Below, piece by piece: positions 1-10,814 of a stretch of DNA of 64,000 nt. Where the stretch lies: positions 306,664,874-306,728,873 of the forward strand of contig NC_045426.1 of assembly GCF_902635505.1 (NCBI RefSeq), in the 5' to 3' direction. The notes below the pieces were generated by a model. It saw only the letters and a program-made list of their open reading frames with translations. It was not told where the DNA came from and did no database searches. This stretch comes from Sarcophilus harrisii (Eukaryota; Chordata; Mammalia; Dasyuromorphia; Dasyuridae). Made by a program: the position numbers and the translations under genes. Positions within the stretch are counted from its first letter, which is position 1; each line of letters starts with the position of its first letter.

Positions 1-345
1 ATTGAAAAAGCAAGGAAAACAAACTTAATGTCTTTGAGTTCTATTTTCCTCATTAGTGAAAAATTGAGGTTGACATGTCTGAAGTTCATTCCACTCCTAA
101 ATCTATAATTCTATGCTTTTATTGGAGTGGCTAGTAAAACTTATGGTAATTTGTTAATAGTACATGCATGAATAGCTCTTTCTATTCTTCCTGATTGCTT
201 TTCCCACATTATTGAAATTGTGGTACTTGCTTCCCATGGACAAAACCAAGAGATACAATTTCCTAATGCTCCAAAGACTTGCGTTGGCCAAAGAATTTAT
301 TACCTAGTGACCCACCTAATGATAATGAGCCTTTCAGCACATAAC

Positions 346-535
346 AGAACAGAGAATCATAGATTTAGAGATGGGAGTGATTTTATATATTGCTGAGTCT
401 AAATCTCTTATTTTACAGCTGAGGAAACAGAAGTCCAACTAAATAACTTACAGGAGTCATTCAACTAATATCCAAGGGAGAGATTGAATCCAGATTGTTC
501 TAACCTTTCTTTTCTAAGTTCAGCTCTCTAACTTC
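346..535 (-). repeat. MIR/THER1-type CORE-SINE, reversed
   Basis: Read on the plus strand it starts with a diverged 'atcatagatttagagatgg', then the MIR core 'tttacagctgaggaaac' and an 'attgaatccagattgttct' end. This is the reverse complement of the SINE. Diverged, so an old copy. The flanks 1-345 hold nothing I recognise. Confidence 0.7.
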
Positions 536-539
536 ACAA

Positions 540-1184
540 AGTCTTCAAACAACTTAGCTGAGTTGATCTTTGGACGAACAAATCAATTCACTTCTTGACC
601 TGTTTGAGAAATCTTTTTAGTGTGGTAGAACCTACTAGACCTTACAGCCATCCACCTGCATCATCATCATCAAGGAGTCTGTCACTTTAATATCTCAATG
701 AATTCTTGACCTAGGACTAAAGGATTCTAAAAGCCATGTGCCCAGAAGAGGGGACCTCAGCCATGACGAACTGAGACCCAAAATAACAGTTTCAGTCATG
801 TTTACTGTGTCATATCACCAGCAGAGGACGTCAAGGGAGTAAAATGACTTCTCAGCCCACTTCTTACTCTGGTTACTGTAATATGCAATCACTTAACAAC
901 AGAAGTTTCATTTCTCCTTTGAATACAGTTTGACAGGAACAGGCACAGGCATTTGGCATTTAATCAAATTTAATGCTTTAACTTGGGAGTCAGCAAATGT
1001 TTTATCCACTAAGCTTAGGAGAGTAAGGGGAGGGAATGGAATTGGAATCTCTGATCAGTGGGAAGTCTTGGCAAGAATTCATACTGTTTAACTGAATGAG
1101 AAGATTGAAGGCATGTGGGAATAGAGGGATTATTTATCTTACATCCTCTCTTTTACCCCTCAATCATCATTGGCGTTTAGAGGT
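540..1184. other. Unassigned AT-rich sequence
   Basis: No repeat family, open frame or splice pattern recognised. A short (atc)n-like run lies at about 657-670. Confidence 0.5.
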
Positions 1185-2560
1185 CATAGATCACAGAAGT
1201 ACAAATTCTCTAAGTTGAAAAGGACTCTAGATGATATCTTGCACAAACTATAGTAAAAACAAACACTTCCCACCCCACTTCACACTACCATACCATGATG
1301 CCCCTGAAGTGATCATCCCATGTCCATTTGAAAACCTCAAGTGAGAGAAAACCCACCACCTCCAAAAACAGCCTAAATCCCTTCTAAACAATCCTAATTA
1401 TTAAAATGTTTTTCCTTAGACCAAATTCAAATCTACCTTTCTACAAAATCCATTAATTAATCCTAGTTTCGCCCTCTAAGACCAAAACAAGAACAAGTCT
1501 ATTGCCCTTTCCATATGACAAATACATTCAAATGCCTGAAAATGTCTATTAATTTTTATCTCTACTCTTCTCTCTTCCATAGATATCTCTTCTTAAAGCT
1601 TAAAAATCACCATTTTCTTTAACTATCTTCACATGATATGGTCTCTACTCACTTTCCTACTCTGGTAGAGAGTTAGTCATTAAACTAAACCATTGAAGGT
1701 TTACTTTATTAATACCCTACCTGAAATGTGCAGTCCAGAACTGAACACAGAGAAAATAAGGCATCTTTCTAAAGTGACTGCATTATTTAAATTTATGCTG
1801 CATATTTCCATTACATGGAACTAATTACCATTGTGTAACTTCAAACAATCTCAAAATGAATATATATTACCACTTTGGGAGGTTCATTGTTCTAACTACT
1901 CAGGATTTGACCATATTCCACATATGATCTAACCAAGGCAGAATATCTTCTTTTAGGTCATTGTCTTTTTTAGAGCAGCCTAAGATGTAAGTGCTGATAA
2001 GCAGCACAATAGGAAAAATATTAGATTTGGAACTGGAAGATGTGAGTTTGAATCCTACCTCAAATATTTATACATTATGTGATTTTCCTTCTCTCAGTTT
2101 ATTTATTTGTAAAATGGGAATAATAATAGCACTTTTTCATAAGGTTGTTGTGAGGCTCAATTAAGACAAAACACATGAAGTACTATGTAATAGCTAATTA
2201 TTATCATTATTATTTTAGTCTAACTGTACAACTTTACATTTATCCCTGTCACATTTCATCTCATTAAATCTGGACCATCATTTTACTCTGTCAAAATTTT
2301 TTTTGAATCCTTACTCCATTATCCAACATGCTAGCTACCTGAAATTTTGTAGATTTTCTATGCCTACAACTATTAATATAAATATCAAAAAGCATACCCT
2401 TAAAAAAATCCCTAGAATGTTCCCATAGTGCTCTCTTTCTCCAAGTTAACATTAAACATAACTACTGTTCTTTGGATCCACTGACAGCTCTTCAAATATG
2501 TGAACAGCTAGAAAAATCATTTCCCTAGTTCCTTGACCTATTCTTGATAATATGATTTCC
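1185..2560 (-). mobile_element. L3/CR1-like LINE 3' region, reversed
   Basis: The plus strand matches the antisense of an L3/CR1 LINE. Landmarks in order are the 3'-end segment (about 1185-1250), 'cagtccagaactgaacacag' at about 1730, 'actttacatttatccctgt' at about 2231, and a stretch near 2360-2400 antisense to the region around the reverse-transcriptase FADD motif. It is heavily decayed and has no usable frame. A THER1 SINE (1989-2212) splits it, so the LINE is older than that SINE. Orientation is inferred from antisense RT sequence in related CR1 elements. Confidence 0.75.
1989..2212 (+). repeat. THER1/MIR-type SINE nested in L3
   Basis: Contains the tRNA-related head (about 2010-2060, 'gagtttgaatcctacctc'), the core 'tttatttgtaaaatggga', the 3' segment 'gttgttgtgaggctcaatt' and a (att)n-like tail. 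L3 sequence resumes on both sides. Confidence 0.8.
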
Positions 2561-2713
2561 AGGCCATTCTCCACTCTAACCATCCTTCTCCTCCTCTAGA
2601 AGCTAGAAGTGAAGCCACCCTAAAGAGGTAGGGAAAAGCTTTACAGACAAAGAATGTCCAACAACACACTACTCCTAAGTAGATAGGGAGTGGGAAAGAA
2701 TAGCAGCCATTCA

Positions 2714-2732
2714 TGAGAAAAAAAAAAAAAAA
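2714..2732. repeat. Poly(A) tract
   Basis: A run of about 18 A. No attached element is clear. A poly(C) run lies nearby at about 2900-2911. Confidence 0.9.
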
Positions 2733-2959
2733 AACACAAATAAGTTGTTTCTTGATTAAGGAATACCTTCCCCAGTGGCTTACCTCTTCTATGGATAACA
2801 ATTTATTCATTTTACATTTCTACAATGCCTTTTAATTTAACACCACATTCTTAAAAGTGTTACCTTATTCATTTTCTCCATCCACTGAAGCCTCCCTCCT
2901 CCCCCCCCCCCCACACTACTTACTTTTGAACCTGATTTAGAATTTTATTGGTGTAGGGA

Positions 2960-3545
2960 ACCAATAAGAAAAATTCTATTCTATCTGTTCTATATTGTAG
3001 CTTTAGAGAGTTTCCTGGGATGTGGTAAAGAGATACACCGAAATGGTACTCTGTCCAAGGTCACTTGGTATATGTTAGAGGCAGAATTTATGATCCTACA
3101 CCCAGAGCTTAGAAGAAACCTTAAAGTTCATCCAGTTCAACTCTTTCAATTTACATAAAAGGAAACTGAAGTCCAGGAAAGTAAAGTGAACAGCAAAAGA
3201 ATTTTAAGCCAGTTCTATTGATTCAAAGCCAATGTTATTCCATTTTGATTCCATGATGGAAAAAGTGAAAGGAGCACTGAGAAGTTTCTGATGTCATATA
3301 GCTACATAAGTCTCAGAAGCAGGACTTAAATTACATTCTTCCTGATTCTACATCCATTATACCATACTACTTCTCAGTCACTCTCATTTAATCCACTCAA
3401 TAACCTTTTGAAATAAGCCAGATGAAAATTATCATCAGCATTTGATATGTGAAGAAACAAAGTACCTCTCAAACAGTTAGTGACAGAACTGAAAAAAAAA
3501 AAAAGAATAGAATTCAGGTTTCCTGAAGCAGTTGTCTTTTTTAAT
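2960..3545 (-). repeat. Row of four decayed MIR-type SINE fragments
   Basis: Four reversed MIR-like segments follow one another at about 2960-3107, 3108-3240, 3245-3365 and 3366-3545. Each shows a version of 'gaaactgaagtccagg' or 'gtcacttgg' followed by a decayed tRNA-related end. Whether these are separate insertions or a local duplication is not clear by eye. Confidence 0.55.
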
Positions 3546-3964
3546 ACTACAGTGCCACTTTTTCTGGGTAACATGGATTTCTTTTCCATTTTTTTTTCTA
3601 ATTCGGAGCAGTTTTGTCAACATTTCTGATGGGTCAGCAAATGGTACTAGCTTTAAACTCCAGCTTTAAATTCCTCTCGCCCTCAAATTCCTTTGGCAAA
3701 CATTTAAAGAAAATGCTTAAATATATCACTCTGAAACCTTTGGTGTTCCCTAAAGTCCTCCTTTGATGCCTCACCACGGGCATAAAGGTGACCCAAAAGG
3801 CATGACACTGGAGCAAAAACTTTGGCAGATTATAAGCAAGCTGGAAAACCTTCAGTTATACACTGTCTATTTTTCCAAGGACTAATCAGCCTAACAAAAT
3901 ACTGAGCACCGACCCAAAAACTAGCTAAAAGGTGATGGATTTTTAAGCTGTGGAGACTTTTTAA

Positions 3965-4505
3965 TTAAAAAAAAAATTAAATGTATTTTATTTTCCCCCA
4001 AATACATGTTAAAAGAATTTTAAATTTTTCTTTTTGCATTTTGAGTTCCAAATTCTATCTCTTCCTCTCTTCCTCCCCTCCCTGAGAGAATAAGCAGTCA
4101 GAATATAGGTTATGCATGTGCAGTCATTTAAAATATTTCCATATTACTCATTTCATACAAGAAGACTCAAACAAAAATGAGAGAAAGTCAAAAATGACAT
4201 GCTTCAGTCTGCATTCAAACAATATCAATTTTTCCAGAAGTAGATAGTATGCTTTGTTTATATTTATGCTCTTTCAGATAGTATGTCCTTTAGGATTGTC
4301 TTGGATCATTGTATTGCTGAGAATAGCTAAGTCATTCATAGTTCATCATACAATATTGCTCTTACTGAGTACAATGTTTTCCTGGTTCTTTTTACTTAAC
4401 TTTACAACACATCAATAAGTTTTTTCCAGTTTTTTCTGAAATCATCCTACTTGGTATTTCATATAGCACAATAATATCTCATCATAATCATATATCACAA
4501 GCTAT
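3965..4505 (-). mobile_element. Marsupial L1 3' end, reversed and 5'-truncated
   Basis: Starts with T/A-rich tail sequence and then shows landmarks of a marsupial L1 3' end in antisense: 'aaatacatgttaaaag', a CT-rich stretch near 4060, 'ggattgtcttggatcattg' at 4293, and 'atcctacttggtatttcat' at 4444. An older, more diverged L1 subfamily than the copies at 14.5 and 53 kb. It ends before any ORF2 sequence. Confidence 0.75.
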
Positions 4506-4574
4506 AGATAGACTCTTAAGAGGCTGTGATCTGCTTTGTTGGACAGAGCACACACTCAAAGGAAACTGAAGATC

Positions 4575-4753
4575 ACTGTAAAGAACACTGTCTCTAAAGT
4601 TGGGAGACCTGGGTTCAACTACTACCTCTGAAGCTTACTATCTGTGTGACTTTAATTGAATCCCTGGTTACACTCTCAAGCTTCAGTCTCTTCATTTGTA
4701 AAATAAAGGTTTTGGATTTGACAATTTTTTTTTCTAGCTCTAGAACTTTAAGC
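4575..4753 (+). repeat. THER1/MIR-type SINE
   Basis: Shows 'acctgggttcaactactac', 'gcttactatctgtgtgac', 'cttcatttgtaaaataaagg' and the marsupial-type end 'tctagctctagaacttta'. A hAT element landed directly in its 3' end, so the SINE is older. Confidence 0.8.
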
Positions 4754-4761
4754 CTATAAGG

Positions 4762-4957
4762 CAATAGTTCTCAAATCCCAGAAAATCCTGGGAGTCTCTG
4801 AAACCCTTTCAGAAGATCTATAAATTTAAAATTTGTTTTTATTTCTAATATGATAAATATACAGAAATTTAATTCACATAAACAAAAACTTTTGGACAGA
4901 CCCTCAATAATTTTTAATAGTATAAAGATACTGAGAACAAAAGTTTGAGAACCACTG
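4762..4957. mobile_element. Non-autonomous hAT (Charlie-type) element with perfect TSD
   Basis: A 196-bp element with inverted ends 'caatagttctcaaat' and 'gtttgagaaccactg', flanked by an exact 8-bp duplication 'ctataagg' (4754-4761 and 4958-4965). Eight-base duplications and CAGNGGTTCTCAAA-type ends are typical of hAT transposons. It has no coding capacity, so it was mobilised by another element's transposase. A sister copy lies at 35751-35947. Confidence 0.9.
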
Positions 4958-5049
4958 CTATAAGGTATCAAAGCAATAAGCCTTTTAGTAATTTGGTGGG
5001 GTGGGAAGGTGGGGGTAGCACAACTTGACAAAACTCTTAAGTCAGTGAC

Positions 5050-5225
5050 ATATTCAAGTAATTCATAGAGAGCTGGCCTTTCGGTTAGAGATTTGGGTAT
5101 ATAACCCTGTTCAAGCCATGTAACTATTCTAAAGTTCTTAAGTAACTCTCTAAAATTAAAAGGTGTCACCCTGCATTGGTAGAGGGACTTTCTGCATCAG
5201 GAAGTTCCTATGTCAATGAAATCCC
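5050..5225 (+). repeat. tRNA-derived WALLSI/WSINE-type SINE
   Basis: The 3' part is clear: 'cctgcattggtagagggac' and 'gaagttcctatgtcaatga'. The tRNA-like head (about 5070-5120) is decayed. Confidence 0.65.
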
Positions 5226-5688
5226 AATGGAATCTTTATCCCTCTTATGTTTTTTCAGAAAAGAAAAGTGACCCATATGCTCCCTGCCCTTCCTCCCAGC
5301 CAAACATCCATGCTTCCCAATACACAGTTCTTTGTTTATAGAGGTCAACTGTCCATTGAAACCTAAATTCTTTAACAGAATGTTTCAGCTGCAATGGTGT
5401 GTCGTCGCCCTGAGCTAAGAGCCTCCAGTGACCACTTTCACACAGAATTGTTTAAAATTCACTTGACAAACCCTGTGGCAAATGAATTACTTACTGCTCA
5501 GACTGCACTTTCTAGTTTTTCCTCGGGGGTAAGAAGAAGCTCTATGGAGCCACTGAAACCCAGAGTAGTTGTGTCTGAACATGAGGATAAAGATGTCCAA
5601 ACAAATCACTATTAGAAATAAATCAACAAAAGGGGAAATTATCTCAGAATCAACTCTACACATGGTACAATCCCCTCCTCCTTTCAAG
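5226..5688. other. Unassigned; partly conserved-looking sequence
   Basis: No repeat recognised. The stretch 5370-5520 keeps mixed composition and two CpGs at about 5403-5406, unusual for this CpG-poor window. It could be a conserved non-coding element. Alignment to other mammals would decide. Confidence 0.3.
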
Positions 5689-5740
5689 ATTCAATTCAGA
5701 ACTCTCTTCTGAATTCTAAGAACTAAGTTCTGAATTGAAT
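5689..5740. repeat. Inverted repeat (hairpin) with 15-bp perfect arms
   Basis: 'attcaattcagaact' (5689-5703) is repeated in inverted form as 'agttctgaattgaat' (5726-5740), with a 22-base loop. No terminator or RNA gene is implied. Confidence 0.8.
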
Positions 5741-6045
5741 TTAGCATAATGCTTGGCAAATAGTAGTCACTAAATAAATGCTTGCTGTTTTGATTTGATT
5801 TGGCCACCCACTACTAAAGGCCTTTCTTAATTCAGCTGTGAGTGCCTTCTTGCCTCCCAAGATCATTTTATTTTGTGTTTATTTTTCTGCATGCATTTGT
5901 ACTCCAACCTCCAGTAAGAATACAAGCTCCTTAAAAATGAAAGCCTATTTCATTTTTGTTCTTATATCTCCATACTCTAGCACCCTGCCAGATACATACT
6001 AGTCATTTAATATTTACATATTCAATTGTATTGAATGCAGCATAG
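5741..6045 (+). repeat. Two L2-type 3' tails in series
   Basis: 5741-5805 reads 'gcataatgcttggcaaatag' and then an 'aaataaatgcttgctg' end. 5885-6045 has 'aatacaagctccttaaaaat', 'accctgccagatacatact' and 'atttaatatttacata'. Both match the L2 end pattern (tgtaagctcc...cctggcacatagtag...aataaatg). The later stretch 6046-6555 is not assigned. Confidence 0.6.
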
Positions 6046-6559
6046 AAGCAAATAGGAAGAAGAGAGACAAGATAGAATGCCTCCTTTCCAATTAAGCACT
6101 TCTGTCCATAGCCCACTTCTTTGCCGTGGGATTAGGAAGAAAAGCTCTTTTCTTCTTCCTTCATCTCCCTCTCTTCCTACACTGAAAAATATTCCAAGAC
6201 TCTGCAACCATACTCTGTTGCCATTCCATGCAAAATCATGTATATTGAGGCACTCCAAGGAGTCTCTCTGCTCAGATGTGGTATATTTGGCTCCTCTGCT
6301 AACCATTTGGACTTGCTCTAGCAGGTCCCAGAAGTCCCCTCACTTTGGAGGTTCACTCCACTCCTGGACTTTTCACACTGGAAGTAAATGCTAACTTTTG
6401 TGGTCCCTTCCTCTGATTGATTGGTTCTTCCTAGAATTTATATTTAAAATAACAGTTTCCAGAATAGCCAAGTCTTCATTCCTCACCAGGCTCTGCTTCT
6501 AACTTTCCAAACTTTCTCTGCTACACTTCATATATAAAACTCCTCAGCTTCCTTTTTTG

Positions 6560-7190
6560 TTTTCTTTTCCCATAGAATATAAATTCTTCAAAAGCGAGGA
6601 TGGTCTCTTTTTGCTTCCATATAGATTCCCAGAATTTATCAAGGGCATGGCACATAATTGATGTAAATTGTGTCCCCTTTAATCTTTTTTGGGGGGCTAA
6701 TATAAACTGTCTCCTTTGGGGGGGAAGGGTGCTCCTGACTCTCAAACCCTCCTGGCCTCTGGGAGGGGCATACCCTTCCCAAACAACTCCCAAAATAAAT
6801 AATCTCATTCAATTTTGAATTGAATTGAATTGAAAATCAGTCTCTCAGATTCATCGGAGATTGGCCCCCCAACCCTGAAGCTTTACTAAATGCCCTTCTG
6901 GACTTAGCCCACTGATGAAGATATTTTCTTCTCAGTGTAAACCCATCTTTGCTAAATTCCTAATCAGGAGTTTGCCTGCTAAGAAAACTGTCTTCTTAGC
7001 TACTGTTTTCTTAGTGTAAATAAACCCATTCTTTGCCACAAACCTCGTGCTTGTATTTATTGGGGTTTGCAAATTCTTTCCTAAAACCTGCCACCAGCCA
7101 AGGGGATCCCATTGCTATTAGGGGATCTCTTACCCTCAATTCTCACACCTCATCATAATTAGTATTTAATAAATATTTGTTACTACTTTG
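6560..7190 (+). repeat. L2 3' end, interrupted by a solo LTR
   Basis: The L2 end begins with 'atagaatataaattcttc' and reaches 'ggcatggcacataatt' at 6645-6659. It resumes after the LTR at 7154 with 'cataattagtatttaataaa'. The split L2 shows the LTR arrived later. Confidence 0.65.
6659..7153 (+). mobile_element. Solo LTR of an endogenous retrovirus (fossil)
   Basis: About 495 bp inserted into the L2 tail and flanked by the 6-bp direct repeat 'cataat' (6653-6658 and 7154-7159). It begins 'tgatgtaaattg' and carries an AATAAA near 7020 followed by a G/T-rich stretch, as in an R/U5 boundary. No internal retroviral sequence remains, so it is a solo LTR. The family is unknown; a 6-bp duplication would fit a beta-like (ERVK-type) element but does not prove it. 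Confidence 0.6.
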
Positions 7191-7515
7191 AAAGACTTAC
7201 ACTGAAAAATGCTATCTATCCCCAAAGAAAGAATTATTTATGTCTGAATGTAGATTGAAGCATACTTTTAAAAACTATTTTTCTTGAGTATTTATTTTTT
7301 TGGGAGAAGATCTATTATTTTCTTTTGCAACATGACTTTTATGGAAATGTTTTGCATGAAACTTCACATATGCCTTCTCATGAGGAGTGGGGGAGGAAAG
7401 AAGAGAGAGAATCTGGAACACAGAATTTTAAAAACAAATGTTAAAAATTATTTTACATGAAACTGGAGGGAACTAAAATATGAAACAAGGAAAAAATAAT
7501 TTTAAAAAATAAATG
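7190..7515 (+). mobile_element. L1 3' end (older marsupial subfamily)
   Basis: Shows 'gaaaaatgctatctatccc' (7205), 'gcatgaaacttcacatatg' (7356), a G-rich 'gaggagtgggggaggaaag' stretch, 'gaatctggaacacagaatt' and an A-rich tail. It is a short 5'-truncated copy without ORF2 sequence. Confidence 0.7.
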
Positions 7516-7523
7516 CTTTTTGG

Positions 7524-7675
7524 GACAGCTAGACAGTGCAATGGATAGAGCAACAGCCCTCAGGAGGACCTGAGTTCAAATTTGACCTCAGACACTTAAT
7601 ACTTCCTAGCTAAGTGATCCTGGGCAAGTCACTTAATCCCAATTGCCTCACCAAAATAGATAGATAGATAGATCA
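7524..7675 (+). repeat. tRNA-derived WALLSI/WSINE-type SINE with (tagata)n tail
   Basis: Nearly full: 'gggacagctagacagtgc', 'gacctgagttcaaatttg', 'gacctcagacacttaatac' and 'gcaagtcacttaatcccaa', ending in a short (TAGA)n run at 7657-7672. It is among the least diverged SINEs here. It is a SINE, not a tRNA gene. Confidence 0.9.
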
Positions 7676-7709
7676 CTTCCCCTTTTCCCCACCCCTTAGT
7701 TGTGCATCC

Positions 7710-8160
7710 CTGCCCCAATAAAATTGCTTTTTATTTACTTTATTTCCTTCTTACTTCTATGTGAATATGTTTCATTCTCCCAGAAGAATGTAAATTCCTT
7801 GAAGGCAGATATTATTTTTTTTTTAATCTTTATATCTCTAGGGCTTAGCACAGTGTCTTTTATACTTTTGTTGTTCCGTCATTTGTGTCTGACTCTTCAT
7901 GACCCCATTCGATTTCTTGGCAAAGATACTGAAGTGGTTTGCCATTTCCTTCTCCAGTTCATTTTACAAATGAGGAAAGTGAGGCAAAAAGAATGAAATA
8001 ACTTGCCCAGAGTTATGTAGTTAGTAATACATGTCTGTTCTCAGGTCATATTTGAACTCGGGGGCCTTCAAGCCTGGCACTCTATCCACTGTGCCATCTT
8101 GCTACCCTGTTGTGAGCATGGTAGATACTTAATATACACTTATTAAGTTGAATTGAACAC
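7710..8160 (+). repeat. L2 3' end split by a MAR1 SINE
   Basis: The L2 end runs to 'cttagcacagtgtctt' (7842-7860) and resumes at about 8108 with 'gcatggtagatacttaat' and a 'gttgaattgaa' tail. Confidence 0.7.
7866..8107 (-). repeat. MAR1 CORE-SINE with BovB/RTE-type tail, reversed
   Basis: On the plus strand it begins with 'ttgttgttccgtcatttgtg' and 'tgactcttcatgacccca', the reverse of an RTE/BovB-like tail (agtcagacacgactgaa...). The core follows ('ggtttgccatttccttctcc', 'ttttacaaatgaggaaa'), then 'ctctatccactgtgccatc'. Full length. Mar-1 SINEs are known to share their 3' tail with Bov-B LINEs, which supply the retrotransposition machinery. Confidence 0.9.
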
Positions 8161-9214
8161 CAGCTTCCTACTCCACAATCAATTTCTATCATTCTGAACA
8201 TTCTATCCACCAAGGAATCTCACCAAAGAAAAACTGAGATTTCACTCTAGCTCGAATTGGAGAGCACTCAGATATAGATTTGTATCAGTGAAGACAGATC
8301 CACAGAGCATTAAACAAACAAAAAAGCTCTGACAGTTTAGTTGAAAATTCATGTTGGAGGGTTCAGAAAATTACTAAGGGTCTCTTCAAGCCCCTAATCC
8401 AAGCTTCCATTGGTCCTAGGCCCGATACCAGCACTTTTAGTTCTTGATCTTTAGTTCATTCACTGTTGTCTAACAAAGGTTCTTAGTCAGAAGGAAGAGT
8501 AATGAAAACATCATCTCTTGATACTCACCCTCAGCCAGTGGCCCCTGCTATCCTCCCTCCTCACAAAAGCAAAAGCTCTAATTTCTTCTTCCATCCCAGG
8601 CCACAAATGAGAACACCAAAGCATCCTGTTAAGCAAATGGGCAAGTTGGCATTATCCAATGGAATATTGATCTTTTTAAGAGGGAAAAGAGAATAAAGTG
8701 GTACAGGAAATCAATAAAGGGAGAAAAAGAAATGGACACATTGAAAGTTTCATGTCTACTCCTAAACTTTGTTTTTTACTAGTGATTTAATGAGTCCTCC
8801 ATTGAGAATCAGAAATTTGGGTTGTAGACCTGACTGCCACTGATAATAAAAATCTGCATTTATAGAGATAAAACCTCCTTTTGCTCAATTTTTTTCCTTC
8901 TGTATTTTCCAACTCTCTCACAATACTGGATATAGAGGTGAAATCATAGAACATTTAATGTAAAAACAGTTGACAAGAGTTTTTTCAATGGCCTAACAAA
9001 TGAAAAACAAGACATCAAGCTTTAGGGAGAAGTTGACAGGGAAGGATTCTTGAGAAACATTGCAGAGATCTTCACAAAGTGACATCAGTATGGCACCTGA
9101 ATATGCACTAACCACTGAGAGATTATGAAGTACTCAGCTGCCAGCTTGAAGGACATTAGAGAGCCCACCAATGAGGCAAGTATCAGTTGTTATAGGTTCA
9201 GACAGATAGTACCA
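8161..9214. other. Unassigned sequence
   Basis: About 1 kb without a repeat I can name or a supported exon. The stretch 8500-8700 has an open frame of 64 codons with no recognisable product, which I do not call. Confidence 0.45.
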
Positions 9215-9257
9215 ATCAGTGAAACAGATATTAATTAAGCACTTGTTATGTGCCAAA
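9215..9257 (-). repeat. L2 3' end fragment, reversed
   Basis: 'attaattaagcacttgtta' and 'tgtgccaaatgg' are the antisense of the L2 end. The MAR1 SINE follows at once. Confidence 0.5.
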
Positions 9258-9512
9258 TGGACAGTAAGGTGGTACAGTGATTAGGATAATAAGATTAGAA
9301 TAAGAAAGATTCATCTTCACAAGTTTAAATACAGCCTCAGCCATTTACTAGCTGTATGACCTTGGATAAGTCATTCAACTCTGTCATAGTTTCTTCATCT
9401 GTAAAATGACCTAGAGAAGGAAATAGCAAACCACACCAGTAGCTTTATCAAGAAAACCCCAAATGGGGTCACACAAAGTCAGACAGGACTAAACCACAAA
9501 AAAGTACTTTGG
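9258..9512 (+). repeat. MAR1 CORE-SINE
   Basis: Complete: head 'acagtaaggtggtacagtg', 'tttactagctgtatgacct', 'tcatctgtaaaatgacct', 'agagaaggaaatagcaaac', 'accccaaatggggtcac' and tail 'aaagtcagacaggactaaa'. Confidence 0.9.
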
Positions 9513-9799
9513 AGAGCCAGTGGTTAAATTTTCAGCATGAGTATTCACATCTAAGAAGTCAGAAAATATTATAAATCAGGGTTTGTTTTATTTTTGTTGT
9601 TATTTTTGATTGAATAGACTTATGAAAGTGATGGAGAAAATGTTAATGACATGGATTGAATTTAAAAGTCATCCTTCTCTGCCCCCCATCCCACCCCCAC
9701 TTTGAAGAATTGATTGTTAAATATTTGCTAGCACATCACTGCATGTACCCTGGTCCTGCTTATGCCAAAGTGAAGCACAATACAATATTTTATAACAGT

Positions 9800-9945
9800 T
9801 TAAGACCTGAAGAACACTTTCTTCTCTGAAACAAATGCTATATGGTAGTTAGTACAAGTGTTATTATCCCCACTTTAGAGATGAGAAAACAATTCCCAAG
9901 GGGATAAGAGATTTGTCCATGATGAGCCAATATGGTAATATCAAA
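9800..9945 (-). repeat. MIR-type SINE, reversed
   Basis: Shows 'gttattatccccactttaga', 'gatgagaaaacaattccc' and a decayed antisense tRNA-like end. Confidence 0.7.
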
Positions 9946-10285
9946 AGCATAATGACCTCTGAAGTTGAAGAACCAGATTACAGAACGTGTTTCTACTGCT
10001 AACTCCCTGTTCTTGTTGTTTTTATTTGTCCTTCATTCTCCAAGAGGTCCATGATATCAGGGAGGTGACTTCATGACATACAAGTGAATTGGATTTAATC
10101 AAGAGAGGGCTGGGCAACATCACCTGCCTCACTTTCCCCTCCAAGATGAGCTGGGTCCAGTGGCCAGATACAGCTCACTATGAGTAAGGCACTTTTTCTC
10201 CTTGGGTCTCAGTTTCCTCATCTATGAAATGAAAAGAGGTCAGACTAGTTAACCTCTACATCTACATCTTACATCTATCCACAGG
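9946..10285 (+). repeat. THER1-type SINE split by a second SINE
   Basis: The head lies at 9946-10010 ('gttgaagaaccagattaca'). The rest resumes at about 10172 ('ggcactttttctccttggg', 'ctcatctatgaaatgaaaag', 'tagttaacctctacat'). A (CAA)n-tailed SINE sits between. Confidence 0.65.
10012..10171 (-). repeat. (CAA)n-tailed marsupial SINE (RTESINE-like), reversed, partial
   Basis: 'ttgttgtttttatttgtcc' followed by 'ttcattctccaagaggtcc' and 'cagggaggtgacttcatg', then 'ggctgggcaacatcacct' and 'gagctgggtccagtggcc'. The same family appears reversed at 48005 and 52690 and forward at 11795 and 45900. I take the CAACAA-like end as its 3' tail. The family name is uncertain; it resembles RTE-mobilised SINEs of marsupials. 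Confidence 0.7.
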
Positions 10286-10365
10286 AGCCCTCATCCTAAA
10301 GACAGTGGCTCTTAACATTTGCACATATATTTGAGATTAATGGTTGCTCATTCAAAAGCTTACAA

Positions 10366-10620
10366 TTTATTTTATTATTTGCTTCAGTCATGTCTGACTC
10401 TTTCTGACCTTATTTGAGGTTTTCTTAGCAAAAATACTACAGTAGCTTGCCATTTCCTTCTCCAGCTCATTTTACAAATAAGGAGACTGAGGCAAACAGA
10501 GTTCAGTGACTTGCCCAGGATCAACAGCTAGTCAGTATCTGAGGTCTGATTTGAACTCAGGAACATGATCCTCCTGACTCCAAGCTCAGCACTCTATTTA
10601 CTGCACCATCTAGATGCACT
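10366..10620 (-). repeat. MAR1 CORE-SINE, reversed
   Basis: 'cagtcatgtctgactctttc', 'gccatttccttctccagctc', 'ttttacaaataaggagactg', 'gacttgcccaggatcaaca' and 'gcactctatttactgcacc'. Full length. Confidence 0.9.
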
Positions 10621-10814
10621 TACATTTTATTTTATCCTCTTTTTAATGTAACTGTTCTTCTGCCAAAATTTTATTTTGTTTTGTTCTTGTTTTTTACTTG
10701 AGAGAATAGGAAAAGTTCTTAGGATAATTGATTTAGAGCTAGAAGGGGCCCTGTGTGTGCTAGTGAATATTTAAAAACCAGCTCTCTCCAACAACAAGAA
10801 CAAAAACTGATACA

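Noticed and set aside
4771-5169. 132-codon open frame on the minus strand
   Set aside because: It covers a hAT element and a decayed SINE.
7524-7675. tRNA-like head with box-type sequence
   Set aside because: It belongs to a tRNA-derived SINE with a 3' body and tail, not a tRNA gene.
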